Assembly (NCBI RefSeq): GCF_003601975.1
Contig: NZ_QZWZ01000002.1
Coordinates: forward strand, 248,001 to 312,000
Direction of reading: 5' to 3'
DNA: 64,000 bases
DNA from: Mesorhizobium waimense
GTDB lineage: Bacteria; Pseudomonadota; Alphaproteobacteria; Rhizobiales; Rhizobiaceae
Part shown: in pieces, positions 1-8,320 of the stretch
How positions within the stretch are numbered: position 1 is the first letter of the stretch
How the letters are laid out: each line of letters starts with the position of its first letter
Translations under genes and position numbers: made by a program
The notes under the pieces: model-generated
What the model saw: the letters and a program-made list of their open reading frames with translations, nothing else
Database searches by the model: none
What the model was told of the DNA's origin: nothing

Positions 1-183
1 CCCAAGGAACTGGAGCGCGTCAGGGACAACTGGGCCGCGAAGAAGCTCGGCGTCGCCGACGCCAGCAAAGCCGACGCGTCGATCGAAAAGACCTGCAAGG
101 CGATGGCCGCCGACAACACCAAGAGCCGCGTGACCTTCTACTATCTGGTCGCGAAAGATCTGGGCAAGCTCGGCGCCCTTTAA
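1..183 (+). CDS. DUF2853 family protein, 3' end only
   Basis: The window opens inside this gene; only the last 60 codons before the TAA at 181-183 are present. The visible protein is charged and helical, with PKELERVRDNW, a KKLGV stretch, and a C-terminus containing DNTKSRVTFYYL and LGKLGAL. From memory this pattern is typical of the small (about 100-residue) DUF2853 proteins of alphaproteobacteria, whose function is unknown. It runs in the same direction as thyA, about 145 bp upstream of it, with no clear terminator between. The family call rests on recall of the motif, not on a search. Confidence 0.7.
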   Translation, partial: PKELERVRDNWAAKKLGVADASKADASIEKTCKAMAADNTKSRVTFYYLVAKDLGKLGAL

Positions 184-327
184 TCGGTCACGGCGCCGCC
201 GCAGATGGATACCGGCGCGATTTTCGCGCCGGCTGCGGGGTGATATCCAGAGCCATTTTCGCTTTGCTGTGTTCAGCCGACTGTCTGGCAGCTATAATGC
301 CTGCAATCCCGAATCGAGGCCAAGCCG

Positions 328-1122
328 ATGCGCCAGTATCTCGACCTGTTGAAGCATGTGCTAGAAAACGGCGTCGATCGCGGCGACCGCACCGGCACCG
401 GTACGCGTGGGGTGTTCGGCCACCAGATGCGCTTCGACCTGTCGCGCGGCTTTCCGGTCACCACCACCAAGAAGCTGCATCTGAAGTCGATCATCCATGA
501 GCTTCTGTGGTTCCTGGCCGGCGACACCAACATCAAATACCTCAACGATAACGGCGTCTCCATCTGGGACGAATGGGCCGACGAGAATGGCGATCTCGGC
601 CCTGTCTACGGCAAGCAATGGCGATCGTGGCCGGACGGCCATGGCGGTGAGATCGACCAGATTACGAATCTTCTGAAGGAGATACGCAAGAATCCTAATT
701 CGCGCCGGCTGATCGTTTCGGCGTGGAACCCGGCCGAGGTGGAGGCTATGGCGCTGCCGCCCTGCCACTGCCTGTTCCAGTTCTACGTTTCGGAGGGCAG
801 GCTCTCCTGCCAGCTCTACCAGCGCTCGGCCGATATTTTTCTCGGCGTTCCCTTCAACATCGCTTCCTATGCGCTGCTGACCCTGATGGTGGCGCAGGTG
901 ACCGGGCTAAAGCCCGGTGATTTCGTCCATACGCTCGGCGATGCGCATCTTTATTCGAACCATTTCGAGCAGGCGCGCGAACAGTTGCAGCGCACGCCCA
1001 AGGCGCTGCCGACGATGTGGATCAATCCGGAGGTCAAAGACCTCTTCGCCTTCCGTTTCGAAGACTTCCGGCTAGAGAACTACTTTGCCGACGCGACCAT
1101 CAAGGCGCCGATCGCCGTCTGA
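328..1122 (+). CDS. thyA: Thymidylate synthase
   Basis: This cytosolic enzyme makes dTMP from dUMP using methylenetetrahydrofolate as carbon donor and reductant. The 264-residue protein is exactly the length of the classic E. coli-type Thy[12 protein letters not shown] lies at residues 21-31 (phosphate-binding arginine loop). The catalytic cysteine is Cys146 in [24 protein letters not shown] and the HLYSNH dUMP-binding motif follow. The start is the first ATG that gives the full family N-terminus; the ribosome site is weak. Its partner folA, which regenerates tetrahydrofolate, lies 14 kb away rather than directly downstream. No anomalies seen. Confidence 0.98.
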   Translation: MRQYLDLLKHVLENGVDRGDRTGTGTRGVFGHQMRFDLSRGFPVTTTKKLHLKSIIHELLWFLAGDTNIKYLNDNGVSIWDEWADENGDLGPVYGKQWRSWPDGHGGEIDQITNLLKEIRKNPNSRRLIVSAWNPAEVEAMALPPCHCLFQFYVSEGRLSCQLYQRSADIFLGVPFNIASYALLTLMVAQVTGLKPGDFVHTLGDAHLYSNHFEQAREQLQRTPKALPTMWINPEVKDLFAFRFEDFRLENYFADATIKAPIAV

Positions 1123-1129
1123 TCGGAAG

Positions 1130-1150
1130 CCAGGCCTTGCCTGGTGCTTT
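1130..1150. terminator. Small hairpin between convergent thyA and mop
   Basis: A 6-bp perfect stem (CCAGGC at 1130-1135, GCCTGG at 1139-1144) with a 3-nt loop sits in the 40-bp gap between the convergent stops of thyA and mop. It is followed by TGCTTT on the plus strand. The T-run is poor, so it is only a weak terminator candidate. Confidence 0.35.
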
Positions 1151-1162
1151 GCGTACAATCCG

Positions 1163-1366
1163 TCAGTCGATGCCGACCATGACGTCGGACGCCTTGATCA
1201 CGGCATAGGCCGGGTTGCCCTTTTCGAGCTTGAGGTCGTCCACCGCCTCGTTGGTGATCGACGCGGTGACGATGGCGCCGCCGATGTCGATGCGGACATG
1301 CGAGGTGGCTCCCTTGACGATCTCGACGATAGTTCCCTTGAGCGTGTTGCGGGCGCTAATCTTCAT
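1163..1366 (-). CDS. mop: Molbindin (Mop-like TOBE-domain molybdate-binding protein)
   Basis: The 67-residue protein consists of one TOBE/Mop domain: MKISARNTLKGTIVEIVKG at the N-terminus, then TSHVRIDIGGA and a DDLKLEKGNPAYAVIKASDV segment. Such single-domain molbindins assemble into hexamers that store molybdate oxyanion in the cytoplasm. The start has a good ribosome site (GGAG a few bases before ATG). It is divergent from modABC, with 162 bp between the starts, and a Mo-box-like palindrome lies in that gap, so co-regulation by molybdate is likely. The ModE-like protein at 4234 lacks a TOBE domain, so this protein could also serve as the separate molybdate sensor; that is inference. Confidence 0.88.
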   Translation of the reverse strand: MKISARNTLKGTIVEIVKGATSHVRIDIGGAIVTASITNEAVDDLKLEKGNPAYAVIKASDVMVGID

Positions 1367-1454
1367 GGGAGTCTCCGTCGCTGTATTTAATGAAGGTCAT
1401 CGTAGGCCGAGAAAACCTCGACACACAACGCTGTAGCTCGCGAAAGGCCTTTCC

Positions 1455-1481
1455 TTGTTATATTCATACGGATATATCGAT
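1455..1481. promoter_or_regulatory. Mo-box-like operator upstream of modA
   Basis: An imperfect palindrome reads TTGTTATAT, 8 bp, ATATATCGAT. It lies 48 bp upstream of the modA start codon, in the mop/modA divergent region. It resembles the CGnTAT-N12-ATAnCG layout recognised by ModE in other proteobacteria (one half is TGTTAT, the other ATATCG, with a 12-bp gap). A second version lies at 4163-4185 in front of the modE-like gene. Binding by that protein under molybdate sufficiency is inferred. Confidence 0.6.
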
Positions 1482-1528
1482 TGCAGGCTTTGAGCCGAAC
1501 GGATTTTTCAAACCCTGGGAGGGTTTTC

Positions 1529-2317
1529 ATGCTTGATTTCGGGTTGAAGGCAATCGCGATCGGCGGGCTGACGGCAATTTTGATGGCCACAGCGCCGGCC
1601 GCCCGTGCCGAAGACAAGGTGGTCGTGTTCGCGGCGGCCAGCCTCAAGGACGGCCTCGACGCCGTCAACGAGGTCTGCGAGGCCGATGTCGGCGAAGCGG
1701 CGACCATCTCCTATGCGGCAAGCTCGGCGCTGGCCAAGCAGATCGAGGGCGGTGCGCCGGCCGATGTGTTCATCTCGGCCGACCTCGACTGGATGAATTA
1801 CCTCTCCAACAAGAAATTGACCAAGCCGGACACCGAAGTGAAGCTGCTCGGCAACCAGATCGTGCTGGTGGTGCCGAAAGATTCCAAGGCCGAAACCAAG
1901 ATCGAAAAGGGCTTTGACCTTGCCAGGCTGATCGGCGACGGCAGGCTCGCCATGGGCGATTTCAAGGCGGTGCCGGCCGGCAAATACGGCAAGGCCGCAC
2001 TGGAATCGCTCGGCGTCTGGTCCTCGGTCGAGGGTAAGGTGGCGCAGGCCGAGAACGTGCGCGCGGCACTGAAGCTGGTCTCGACCGGCGAAGCCCCGCT
2101 CGGCATCGTCTATGCCACCGACGCGCATGCCGAAAAGGGCGTCAAGGTGATCGGCACCTTCCCCGAGGATTCGCATCCGCCGATCGTCTATCCGGTTGCC
2201 CAGACCGCGGATTCGAAGGACAAGGACACACCGGTCTTCCTGAGATGCCTTGAGTCCGCCAAGGCGGCCGAGCTTTTCAAGGCGCAGGGTTTCACCATTC
2301 TGGCGCCGAGCAACTGA
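1529..2317 (+). CDS. modA: Molybdate ABC transporter, periplasmic binding protein
   Basis: The protein captures molybdate in the periplasm and delivers it to ModBC. At 262 residues it has a signal peptide ending in APAARA before EDKVVVFAAASLKDGLD; the FAAASL block is the ModA oxyanion-binding hallmark. ADVFISADLDWMNYL and EAPLGIVYATDA follow, as is typical of the family. I chose the ATG at 1529 because GGGAGGG sits just upstream. A TTG 48 bp earlier is in frame but would place extra residues before the signal peptide and falls at the Mo-box. It is the first gene of modABC; the next gene starts 16 bp after its stop. Confidence 0.96.
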   Translation: MLDFGLKAIAIGGLTAILMATAPAARAEDKVVVFAAASLKDGLDAVNEVCEADVGEAATISYAASSALAKQIEGGAPADVFISADLDWMNYLSNKKLTKPDTEVKLLGNQIVLVVPKDSKAETKIEKGFDLARLIGDGRLAMGDFKAVPAGKYGKAALESLGVWSSVEGKVAQAENVRAALKLVSTGEAPLGIVYATDAHAEKGVKVIGTFPEDSHPPIVYPVAQTADSKDKDTPVFLRCLESAKAAELFKAQGFTILAPSN

Positions 2318-2333
2318 GGCACGACACCAAGGC

Positions 2334-3038
2334 ATGAACTGGCTGCTGGACCTCACTCCCGACGAATGGAATGCGGTCCGGCTGTCCATCAAGGTGGCGA
2401 CGGTGGCGATGCTCGCCAGCCTGCCGCCCGGCATATTGATCGCGCTGGTGTTGGCGCGCGGCCGGTTCTGGGGCAAGACCTTGCTCAACGGGCTGGTCCA
2501 CCTGCCGCTGATCCTGCCGCCGGTGGTGACCGGCTATCTTCTGCTTTTGACCTTCGGCAGGCGCGGTCTGGCCGGCGCATTCCTGGCCGAGCAATTCGGC
2601 ATTGTCTTTTCCTTTCGCTGGACAGGCGCAGCACTCGCCTGCGCGATCATGGGCTTTCCCCTGATGGTGCGGGCGATCCGGCTGTCAGTCGAGGCGGTCG
2701 ACCGCAAGATGGAAGCGGCGGCCGGCACGCTCGGCGCCAATCCGCTCTGGGTGTTCGCCACCATCACCCTGCCGCTGATCCTGCCCGGGCTGATCGCAGG
2801 CGCGATCCTGTCCTTTGCCAAGGCGATGGGCGAATTCGGCGCCACGATCACTTTCGTTTCCAACATCCCGAACGAGACCCAGACGCTGCCGTCGGCGATC
2901 TACACCTTCACGCAGGTACCGGGCGGCGACGCCGGCGCGCTCAGGCTGACGCTGATCTCAATCGTCATTTCGATGGCGGCGCTTGTCGCCTCGGAGGTGC
3001 TGGCACAGCGCGTTGGCCGGCGGATGGACATCGAATGA
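2334..3038 (+). CDS. modB: Molybdate ABC transporter, permease
   Basis: This inner-membrane channel subunit of the molybdate importer is 234 residues long. It begins MNWLLDLTPDEWNAVRLSIK, as ModB proteins usually do, and has about five hydrophobic spans. The cytoplasmic coupling loop contains EAAAGTLGANPLWVFATITLPL, the EAA motif that docks on ModC. An earlier in-frame start would overlap modA and add a non-hydrophobic arginine-rich leader, so the ATG at 2334 is preferred. Its TGA overlaps the modC ATG (ATGA), indicating translational coupling. Confidence 0.95.
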   Translation: MNWLLDLTPDEWNAVRLSIKVATVAMLASLPPGILIALVLARGRFWGKTLLNGLVHLPLILPPVVTGYLLLLTFGRRGLAGAFLAEQFGIVFSFRWTGAALACAIMGFPLMVRAIRLSVEAVDRKMEAAAGTLGANPLWVFATITLPLILPGLIAGAILSFAKAMGEFGATITFVSNIPNETQTLPSAIYTFTQVPGGDAGALRLTLISIVISMAALVASEVLAQRVGRRMDIE

Positions 3039-4147
3039 CGGTCCTGGTCGACATCAGCCACCGGCTTGGCGATTTCGCGGTCGACGCCAGTTTAGAGAGC
3101 GCCGGGCGGCTGACGGCACTGTTTGGGCCTTCCGGATCGGGCAAGACGACGCTGATCAATCTGATTGCCGGGCTGATCCACCCCGACAAGGGCCGCATCG
3201 CGGTCGACGGCCGTGTGCTGGTCGATACCGATGCCGGTCTCTTCGTGCCGAAGCACAAGCGTCGCATCGGCATGGTGTTCCAGGATGCGCGGCTCTTCCC
3301 GCATATGAGCGTCGCCGGCAATCTGCGCTACGGTCGCTGGTTCACGCCGGCGGCGGAGCGCTATGCCGACTTCAATGCCGTGGTCGAATTGCTCGGCATT
3401 GGCCATCTGCTCGAGCGGCGGCCGGCAAAGCTTTCCGGCGGCGAGAAGCAGCGCGTGGCGATCGGCCGGGCGCTGCTTGCAAGCCCAAAATTGCTTTTGA
3501 TGGACGAGCCACTGGCTTCGCTGGATGAAGCCCGCAAGGCCGAGATCCTGCCCTATATCGAGCGGCTGCGCGACGAGACGAAGATCCCGATCGTCTATGT
3601 CAGCCATTCCGTCGCCGAGGTGGCGCGGCTGGCCAGCGACGTCGTGGTGCTTGCGCAAGGCAAGGTCGTGGCCTCAGGAGCGACCGGAGCAATCATGCAG
3701 CGGCTCGACCTTTTACCCGCCGAAGAGCGCGGCGAGGGCGGCGCGGTGCTGGACACCAATGTGCTGCGCCACGATGAGGCCTTCGGCATGAGCGTGCTCG
3801 GCTCGGCGGCGGGCGAAATCCGCGTGCCGCGTCTGGCGGTGCCGATGGGGGCGCCGGTCCGCATCCGTGTTCGTGCTCGCGACGTCATGATCGCAACCGA
3901 GCCGCCGGTTGGCCTCAGCGCGCTCAACATACTGCCGGGAACGATTGTGGCCGTCAGGCCGGGCATGGGGCCTACGGTGGAAATCGCTATCGACTGCAAC
4001 GGCGTGATCGTGCTGGCGCGCATCACCGAGCAGTCGAAACACACGCTGCGGCTCAGGCTTGGCGGCAAGGTTTTTGCGGTGATCAAGACGGTGAGCTTCG
4101 ACAGCGCGACCACGGGCGCCGGGCTACCGGTCGAGGCCGATGGGTAA
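3035..4147 (+). CDS. modC: Molybdate ABC transporter, ATP-binding protein
   Basis: This ATPase powers molybdate import. The 370-residue protein has Walker A GPSGSGKT at residues 31-38, a Q-loop in MVFQDARLFPHMSV, the signature LSGGEKQRVAIGRALL, Walker B LLLMDEPLASLD and the switch histidine in IVYVSHS. The last ~120 residues form the TOBE regulatory domain usual in ModC, with SALNILPGTIVAV in its core. The start overlaps the modB stop by 4 bp. A longer open frame reaching upstream into modB is a shadow. No anomalies seen. Confidence 0.96.
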   Translation: MTVLVDISHRLGDFAVDASLESAGRLTALFGPSGSGKTTLINLIAGLIHPDKGRIAVDGRVLVDTDAGLFVPKHKRRIGMVFQDARLFPHMSVAGNLRYGRWFTPAAERYADFNAVVELLGIGHLLERRPAKLSGGEKQRVAIGRALLASPKLLLMDEPLASLDEARKAEILPYIERLRDETKIPIVYVSHSVAEVARLASDVVVLAQGKVVASGATGAIMQRLDLLPAEERGEGGAVLDTNVLRHDEAFGMSVLGSAAGEIRVPRLAVPMGAPVRIRVRARDVMIATEPPVGLSALNILPGTIVAVRPGMGPTVEIAIDCNGVIVLARITEQSKHTLRLRLGGKVFAVIKTVSFDSATTGAGLPVEADG

Positions 4148-4162
4148 CCCAAAGGACAATAC

Positions 4163-4185
4163 CGCTATGTTGCTTTGGAATAGCG
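4163..4185. promoter_or_regulatory. Mo-box-like palindrome upstream of the modE-like gene
   Basis: A perfect 6-bp inverted repeat, CGCTAT at 4163-4168 and ATAGCG at 4180-4185, is separated by 11 bp. It lies between the modC stop and the modE-like start 49 bp downstream. The halves fit the CGnTAT/ATAnCG pattern also seen upstream of modA. It suggests ModE autoregulation; this is inferred from pattern and position only. Confidence 0.55.
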
Positions 4186-4233
4186 ATTTGGCCGCGGAAG
4201 GGCTAGTCTGGGCGTGACAGCGGAGAGGACGAC

Positions 4234-4575
4234 ATGCCGTCGCTGAGTTTGCGCATAAACCTCGATCCCGATGGGCGCGTCGGGCCCGGCAAGATCGAGC
4301 TTCTGGAGCAGATCGCCGCCTTCGGCTCGATCTCGGCCGCGGCGCGTCGCATGGAGATGTCCTACAAGCACGCCTGGGACCTGGTCGAGGATATGAACCG
4401 GGTGTTCGGCAAGCCTTTGGTAGCGGCGCAGACCGGCGGCAGGAAGGGCGGCGGCGCCCAGCTGACCTCGGTCGGCCTGGCGGTCGTCAGCCGCTTCCGG
4501 GCAATAGAGCGGGCGGCGGCGTCCGCGGCGGCTGGGCATATGGAAGCGCTGCAGGCGGAAATCGACGCGGGCTGA
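4234..4575 (+). CDS. modE: ModE-type winged-helix regulator lacking the molybdate-binding domain
   Basis: The 113-residue protein corresponds only to the N-terminal DNA-binding half of ModE. A LysR-like winged helix is visible in GKIELLEQIAAFGSISAAAR, followed by MEMSYKHAWDLVEDMNRVFG and a glycine-rich wing (TGGRKGGGAQLTSVG). E. coli ModE is about 260 residues and carries two C-terminal TOBE domains, which are absent here. It probably represses modABC and mop when molybdate is abundant, either indirectly or together with the Mop protein encoded at 1163. GAGAGGAC upstream of the ATG supports the start. It lies 86 bp after modC, with its own Mo-box-like site. Confidence 0.88.
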   Translation: MPSLSLRINLDPDGRVGPGKIELLEQIAAFGSISAAARRMEMSYKHAWDLVEDMNRVFGKPLVAAQTGGRKGGGAQLTSVGLAVVSRFRAIERAAASAAAGHMEALQAEIDAG

Positions 4576-4593
4576 ATGGCCTGCAGGGCAGGC

Positions 4594-4619
4594 GAGGGGT
4601 GACGCGAAGGACACCCCTC
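4594..4619. terminator. Hairpin between convergent modE and the ABC binding-protein gene
   Basis: GAGGGGTG at 4594-4601 pairs perfectly with CACCCCTC at 4612-4619 across a 10-nt loop. It sits in the 52-bp gap between two converging genes, so it may stop transcription from both sides. There is no strong T-run on either strand. Confidence 0.45.
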
Positions 4620-4627
4620 TTCCGACA

Positions 4628-5587
4628 TTACTCCGAAAGGGTGAACGGAGCCGTGTACTTGTCGACATTGTCCTTGGTGATGAGCAGACAGTCGAAGAGC
4701 TGCTTCTCGGTCGCGGCTCCGGTCTTGCCGGTCTTGATGAAGGAGTCTGCCTGTTGCACGGCCTTGGCCGAGTAGACGGCCACCGGCTGCAGCACCGTGT
4801 ATTGCAGTTCGCCCGCCTTGATGGCGGCGACGGCGTCCGGCGAGCCGTCGAAGCCGCCGACTTTGATGCTCGACAGCTTTCCGGCTTCCTTCAGCGCGGC
4901 GATCGCGCCGAGTGCCATCTCGTCATTGCCGCTGGTCACGCCGATGATGTCGGGGTGGGCCTGCAGCAGGCTCTGCATCTTGTCGTGGCCCTGGGTGCGG
5001 TCCCAGTTGGCGACTTCCGAGCCGACCTTCTTGAGATCGGGATACTGGCTGATCACGGTCTCGTAGCCGTTCGAGCGCGTGGCGGCATTGTTGTCGGAGG
5101 GCGCGCCGAGCAGTTCGACATAGTTGCCCTTCTCGCCGATGTCGGTCACCCATTGCTGGCCGCCGAGCGCCGCGCCTTGTGCGTTGTTCGAGACGAGCTG
5201 CGCCTTGGCCAGACCCTCCTGATTGATCTCGGCATTGACCAGGAAGACCGGGATGTTGGCAGCGATCGCCTTCTTCACCGCGCCGATCGAGCCGCTGGCG
5301 TCAGCGGGGTCGAGGATGATCGCGACCGACTTGTTGGTGATCGCGGTGTCGATCAGCTTGCTCTCGGTGTTGGTGTCGGCCTTCGAGGCGCCGACGGTCG
5401 CGGTATAGCCGAGCTTCTCGGCTTCGGCCTTGGCGACGTTGCCTTCGGTCAGCCAGTAGGGGTTGGCGGGATCGATGACGATGATCGAGATGAGGCCTTC
5501 GGCCGATGCCGCGGTTACCGATCCTGCGAGGATCGGGGCGGCGAGGGCGAGCGTCGAGAGCATCAGAATTCGGGCACTGCGATACAT
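4628..5587 (-). CDS. Sugar/polyol ABC transporter, periplasmic binding protein (RbsB-like)
   Basis: The 319-residue protein has a cleavable signal peptide (hydrophobic stretch ending near SVTAASAEG) and a periplasmic-binding-protein type I fold. GLISIIVIDPANPYWLTEGN opens the mature domain; IILDPADASGSI, VTSGNDEMALGAIAAL and VGGFDGSPDAVAAIKAG are family hallmarks for ribose/xylose-type binders. I chose the ATG at 5587 because AAGGAGGAA precedes it; an in-frame start 36 bp upstream has no such site. It is the last gene of the minus-strand transport operon (DUF2291, ATPase, permease, binding protein). The linked kinase and dehydrogenase point to a sugar alcohol as substrate, but the exact ligand cannot be read from sequence. 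Confidence 0.9.
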   Translation of the reverse strand: MYRSARILMLSTLALAAPILAGSVTAASAEGLISIIVIDPANPYWLTEGNVAKAEAEKLGYTATVGASKADTNTESKLIDTAITNKSVAIILDPADASGSIGAVKKAIAANIPVFLVNAEINQEGLAKAQLVSNNAQGAALGGQQWVTDIGEKGNYVELLGAPSDNNAATRSNGYETVISQYPDLKKVGSEVANWDRTQGHDKMQSLLQAHPDIIGVTSGNDEMALGAIAALKEAGKLSSIKVGGFDGSPDAVAAIKAGELQYTVLQPVAVYSAKAVQQADSFIKTGKTGAATEKQLFDCLLITKDNVDKYTAPFTLSE

Positions 5588-5619
5588 GGAGTTCCTCCTT
5601 TGGTTAGCAATCGTGCCGG

Positions 5620-6753
5620 TCAACCGGCAGTCTTCTCGAGAGCGGGATCGGCCGTTTGGGCCTTGTCCTTTTGTGGAGAAGTCGGGGGGCTGCCGGTCGA
5701 GCTCGGGAGCTTGACGCGGCGGCGATACTGAATGGCGTTGAGCAGCACCGCCAACACGATGACCGCGCCGGTGAACACTGTTTGCCAGTAGGCAGAGACG
5801 CCGATGATGACGAGGCCGTCGGACAGGAAGCCGATGACGAAGGCGCCGACCAGCGTGCCGCGGATGTTGCCGCGGCCACCGGTGAGCGCGGCGCCGCCGA
5901 TGACGACGGCCGCAATGGCGGTGAGCTCGTATGAGGTGCCGGCGGTCGGTCCGGCCGAGGTCAGCTCCGAAGACAGGATCAGGCCTGCCACCGAGGCGCA
6001 GATGCCGGAGAGCATGTAGACCGAGACCTGCACTCGCTTGACCGGCACGCCGGAAAGTTCGGCGGCACGCTCATTGCCGCCGGAGGCATAGAGCCAGCGG
6101 CCGAAGGCGGTGCGGTTGAGGATGATGCTACCGATGATCGCGATGACCGCCATGACCAGCACGCCAACGGGAATGTCGAGCAGGCGGTTGAAGCCCAGCC
6201 ACTCGAAGCCGGTGTTGCCGAGTTCCGGCTTGCCGCCGAGGTCGTTGTAGGTCAGGCCGTTGGTCATCAGCAGGGCTGCGCCGCGCACCACATAGAGCAT
6301 GCCGAGCGTGGCGACGAAGGCCGGCACCTTCAGCCAGGCGATGAGCACGCCGTTGACCAGGCCGACTAGCGCGCCGAGCACGCAGACCAGCACCGCGACG
6401 ACCCAGACCGGCGGGTAGAGGATGACGCCGAGCGAGGTCAGCTGCACGCCCTGCATGAAGAAACCGGCGACCACGCCGGAGAAACCGAGCGTGGAACCGA
6501 CCGAGAGGTCGATGCCGCCATTGAGGATGACCAGCAGCATGCCGACCGCCAGGATGCCGAAGATGGCGACATGCGAGGCCATGGTCAGGAAATTGGCGAC
6601 CGAGAAGTAGTAGGGAGACAGCATCGAGAAGACGATGATGATGGCGATCAGCGCGAAGAAGGCGCGGCCCTCCAGCAACAGCTTGGCCAGGCTGAAGCCG
6701 TCGCCCGATGCCCTAGGACGGGAGCGGCTGCGATCGGGGCTAGCGTCGGTCAC
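5620..6753 (-). CDS. Sugar/polyol ABC transporter, permease (RbsC-like)
   Basis: This inner-membrane permease of the RbsC/BPD_transp_2 family has roughly eight to ten hydrophobic segments. It carries GGIDLSVGSTLGFSGVV and the conserved cytoplasmic stretch NERAAELSGVPVKRVQVSVY, followed by GGAALTGGRGNIRGTLVGA. It forms the channel for the binding protein encoded next and the ATPase encoded before. A GTG at 6753 preceded by AGGAG eight bases upstream is the better start. An ATG at 6777 would add eight residues but has no ribosome site. Either start overlaps the end of the ATPase gene. The C-terminal tail is hydrophilic and proline-rich (SSTGSPPTSPQKDK). Confidence 0.88.
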   Translation of the reverse strand: MTDASPDRSRSRPRASGDGFSLAKLLLEGRAFFALIAIIIVFSMLSPYYFSVANFLTMASHVAIFGILAVGMLLVILNGGIDLSVGSTLGFSGVVAGFFMQGVQLTSLGVILYPPVWVVAVLVCVLGALVGLVNGVLIAWLKVPAFVATLGMLYVVRGAALLMTNGLTYNDLGGKPELGNTGFEWLGFNRLLDIPVGVLVMAVIAIIGSIILNRTAFGRWLYASGGNERAAELSGVPVKRVQVSVYMLSGICASVAGLILSSELTSAGPTAGTSYELTAIAAVVIGGAALTGGRGNIRGTLVGAFVIGFLSDGLVIIGVSAYWQTVFTGAVIVLAVLLNAIQYRRRVKLPSSTGSPPTSPQKDKAQTADPALEKTAG

Positions 6754-8320
6754 GGTGATGGCTCCTGTGTTCTTCATGGTCGGAGACCACGGCCTCGCCG
6801 GAAGCGGCCATGATCTCCTCCTTGGTGGCATCGGCGCCGAACTCGGCCGAGATCCTGCCGCGACGCATGACGATGACGCGGTGCGCGATGCTCAGGCACT
6901 CGGTGACTTCCGAGGTCGAGAACACCACGGCGAGACCACGTGCCGCGCGCTCGCTGAGCAGCCGGAACACTTCCGCCTTGGCGCCGATGTCGATGCCGCG
7001 GCTGGGTTCGTCCAGCAGCATGACCTTGGGGCTGGTGGTCAGCATCTTGCCGATGACCACCTTCTGCTGGTTGCCGCCGGACAGCGATCCGATCGGCGCG
7101 CCGCCGCCCGCCGTCTTGACGCGTACGTCGCGGATGGACCCATCGACCAGCGATCGCTCTTGCGAGCGGGACAAGAACATCCCCTTGACGAAGGCGCCGA
7201 TGCTGGCGAGCGACAGGTTCGCGCCGACCGACATCGTCTGGACAAGACCGTCGCGCTGGCGGTCCTCGGGCACCAGCACAAGGCCCCTTGCGATGCGCTC
7301 GGCAATGCTGAGCCGGGAGATGTCATTGCCTTCAAGCAGCATGCGTCCGCCGGCGGCAGACAGGCGCCCGGCAATGCATTCGAGCAATTCCGTGCGTCCG
7401 GCGCCCATCAGCCCGTAAATGCAGACGATCTCGCCGCTGCGCACATCAAGCGAAAGCCTGTCGACGACCAGGCGTTCCGAACTCGTGACATCGGCGACGC
7501 TGACCTCGTAGACCGACAAGGCGATCTCGCCGAAGGCATGGCCGGTGGGTGGCGTACCCAGGTCGAAATTCTCGCCCACCATGTTGCGGACGATCCATTC
7601 GAGATTGATGTGCCTGGCATTGGCAGTGGCGGTGATCGATCCATCCCGCAGCACCACGGCATAGTCGGTGATCTGCAGCGCCTCCTCGAGATGGTGCGAG
7701 ATGTAGACGATCGAGACGCCACGGGCCGTCAGGTCGCGGATCACCTTGAACAGCACCTCCACCTCGGTGGCGCTCAGCGCCGAGGTCGGCTCGTCCATGA
7801 TCAGGATGCGCGAATCCACCGAGAGCGCGCGCGCGATCTCGACGATCTGCTGCTGCCCCAGGCGCAGGTCCTGCACCAGCGTCATCGGATCGATGTCTTC
7901 CTCAAGGTCGGCCATCAGCTGTCGCGTCTGGCGGGCCTCCTCGGCGAAATCGACGCCGGTCGCGCCGGGTATTTCCCGACCCATGAAGATGTTGTCGCGC
8001 ACGCTCAGATTGGGGGCGAGGCTGAGCTCCTGATGGATTATCGAGATGCCGCGGTTGCGGGCATCGGAAGACGAGGAGAAGGTAACGGACTGGCCATCGA
8101 GCTCGATGCTTCCCGATGTCGGCGTCGTCACGCCGGAAAGGATCTTCATCAGGGTCGATTTGCCGGCGCCGTTCTCGCCGAACAGCGTCGTGACCTTGCC
8201 GCGGTGGATATCGAAATTGACGCCCTTGAGGGCATGCGTGCCGCCATAGGTCTTTACGATGTTGCGGGCCGCAAGCACGGTGTCGCCGGCCGCAGGCTCG
8301 AATTCGGGCGCCGCATTCAT
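6740..8320 (-). CDS. Sugar/polyol ABC transporter, tandem ATP-binding protein (RbsA-like)
   Basis: The 526-residue protein has two fused nucleotide-binding domains, as in RbsA/XylG. The first has Walker A GENGAGKST, signature LRLGQQQIVEIARAL and Walker B LIMDEPTSAL. The second has a degenerate Walker A (GLMGAGRTE), signature LSGGNQQKVVIGKML and Walker B VMLLDEPSRGIDIGAK. This asymmetry is normal for the family. It energises uptake by the adjacent permease and binding protein. Its ATG overlaps the stop of the DUF2291 gene (ATGA), so the four transport genes are translated as a unit. Confidence 0.93.
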   Translation of the reverse strand: MNAAPEFEPAAGDTVLAARNIVKTYGGTHALKGVNFDIHRGKVTTLFGENGAGKSTLMKILSGVTTPTSGSIELDGQSVTFSSSSDARNRGISIIHQELSLAPNLSVRDNIFMGREIPGATGVDFAEEARQTRQLMADLEEDIDPMTLVQDLRLGQQQIVEIARALSVDSRILIMDEPTSALSATEVEVLFKVIRDLTARGVSIVYISHHLEEALQITDYAVVLRDGSITATANARHINLEWIVRNMVGENFDLGTPPTGHAFGEIALSVYEVSVADVTSSERLVVDRLSLDVRSGEIVCIYGLMGAGRTELLECIAGRLSAAGGRMLLEGNDISRLSIAERIARGLVLVPEDRQRDGLVQTMSVGANLSLASIGAFVKGMFLSRSQERSLVDGSIRDVRVKTAGGGAPIGSLSGGNQQKVVIGKMLTTSPKVMLLDEPSRGIDIGAKAEVFRLLSERAARGLAVVFSTSEVTECLSIAHRVIVMRRGRISAEFGADATKEEIMAASGEAVVSDHEEHRSHHRDRR

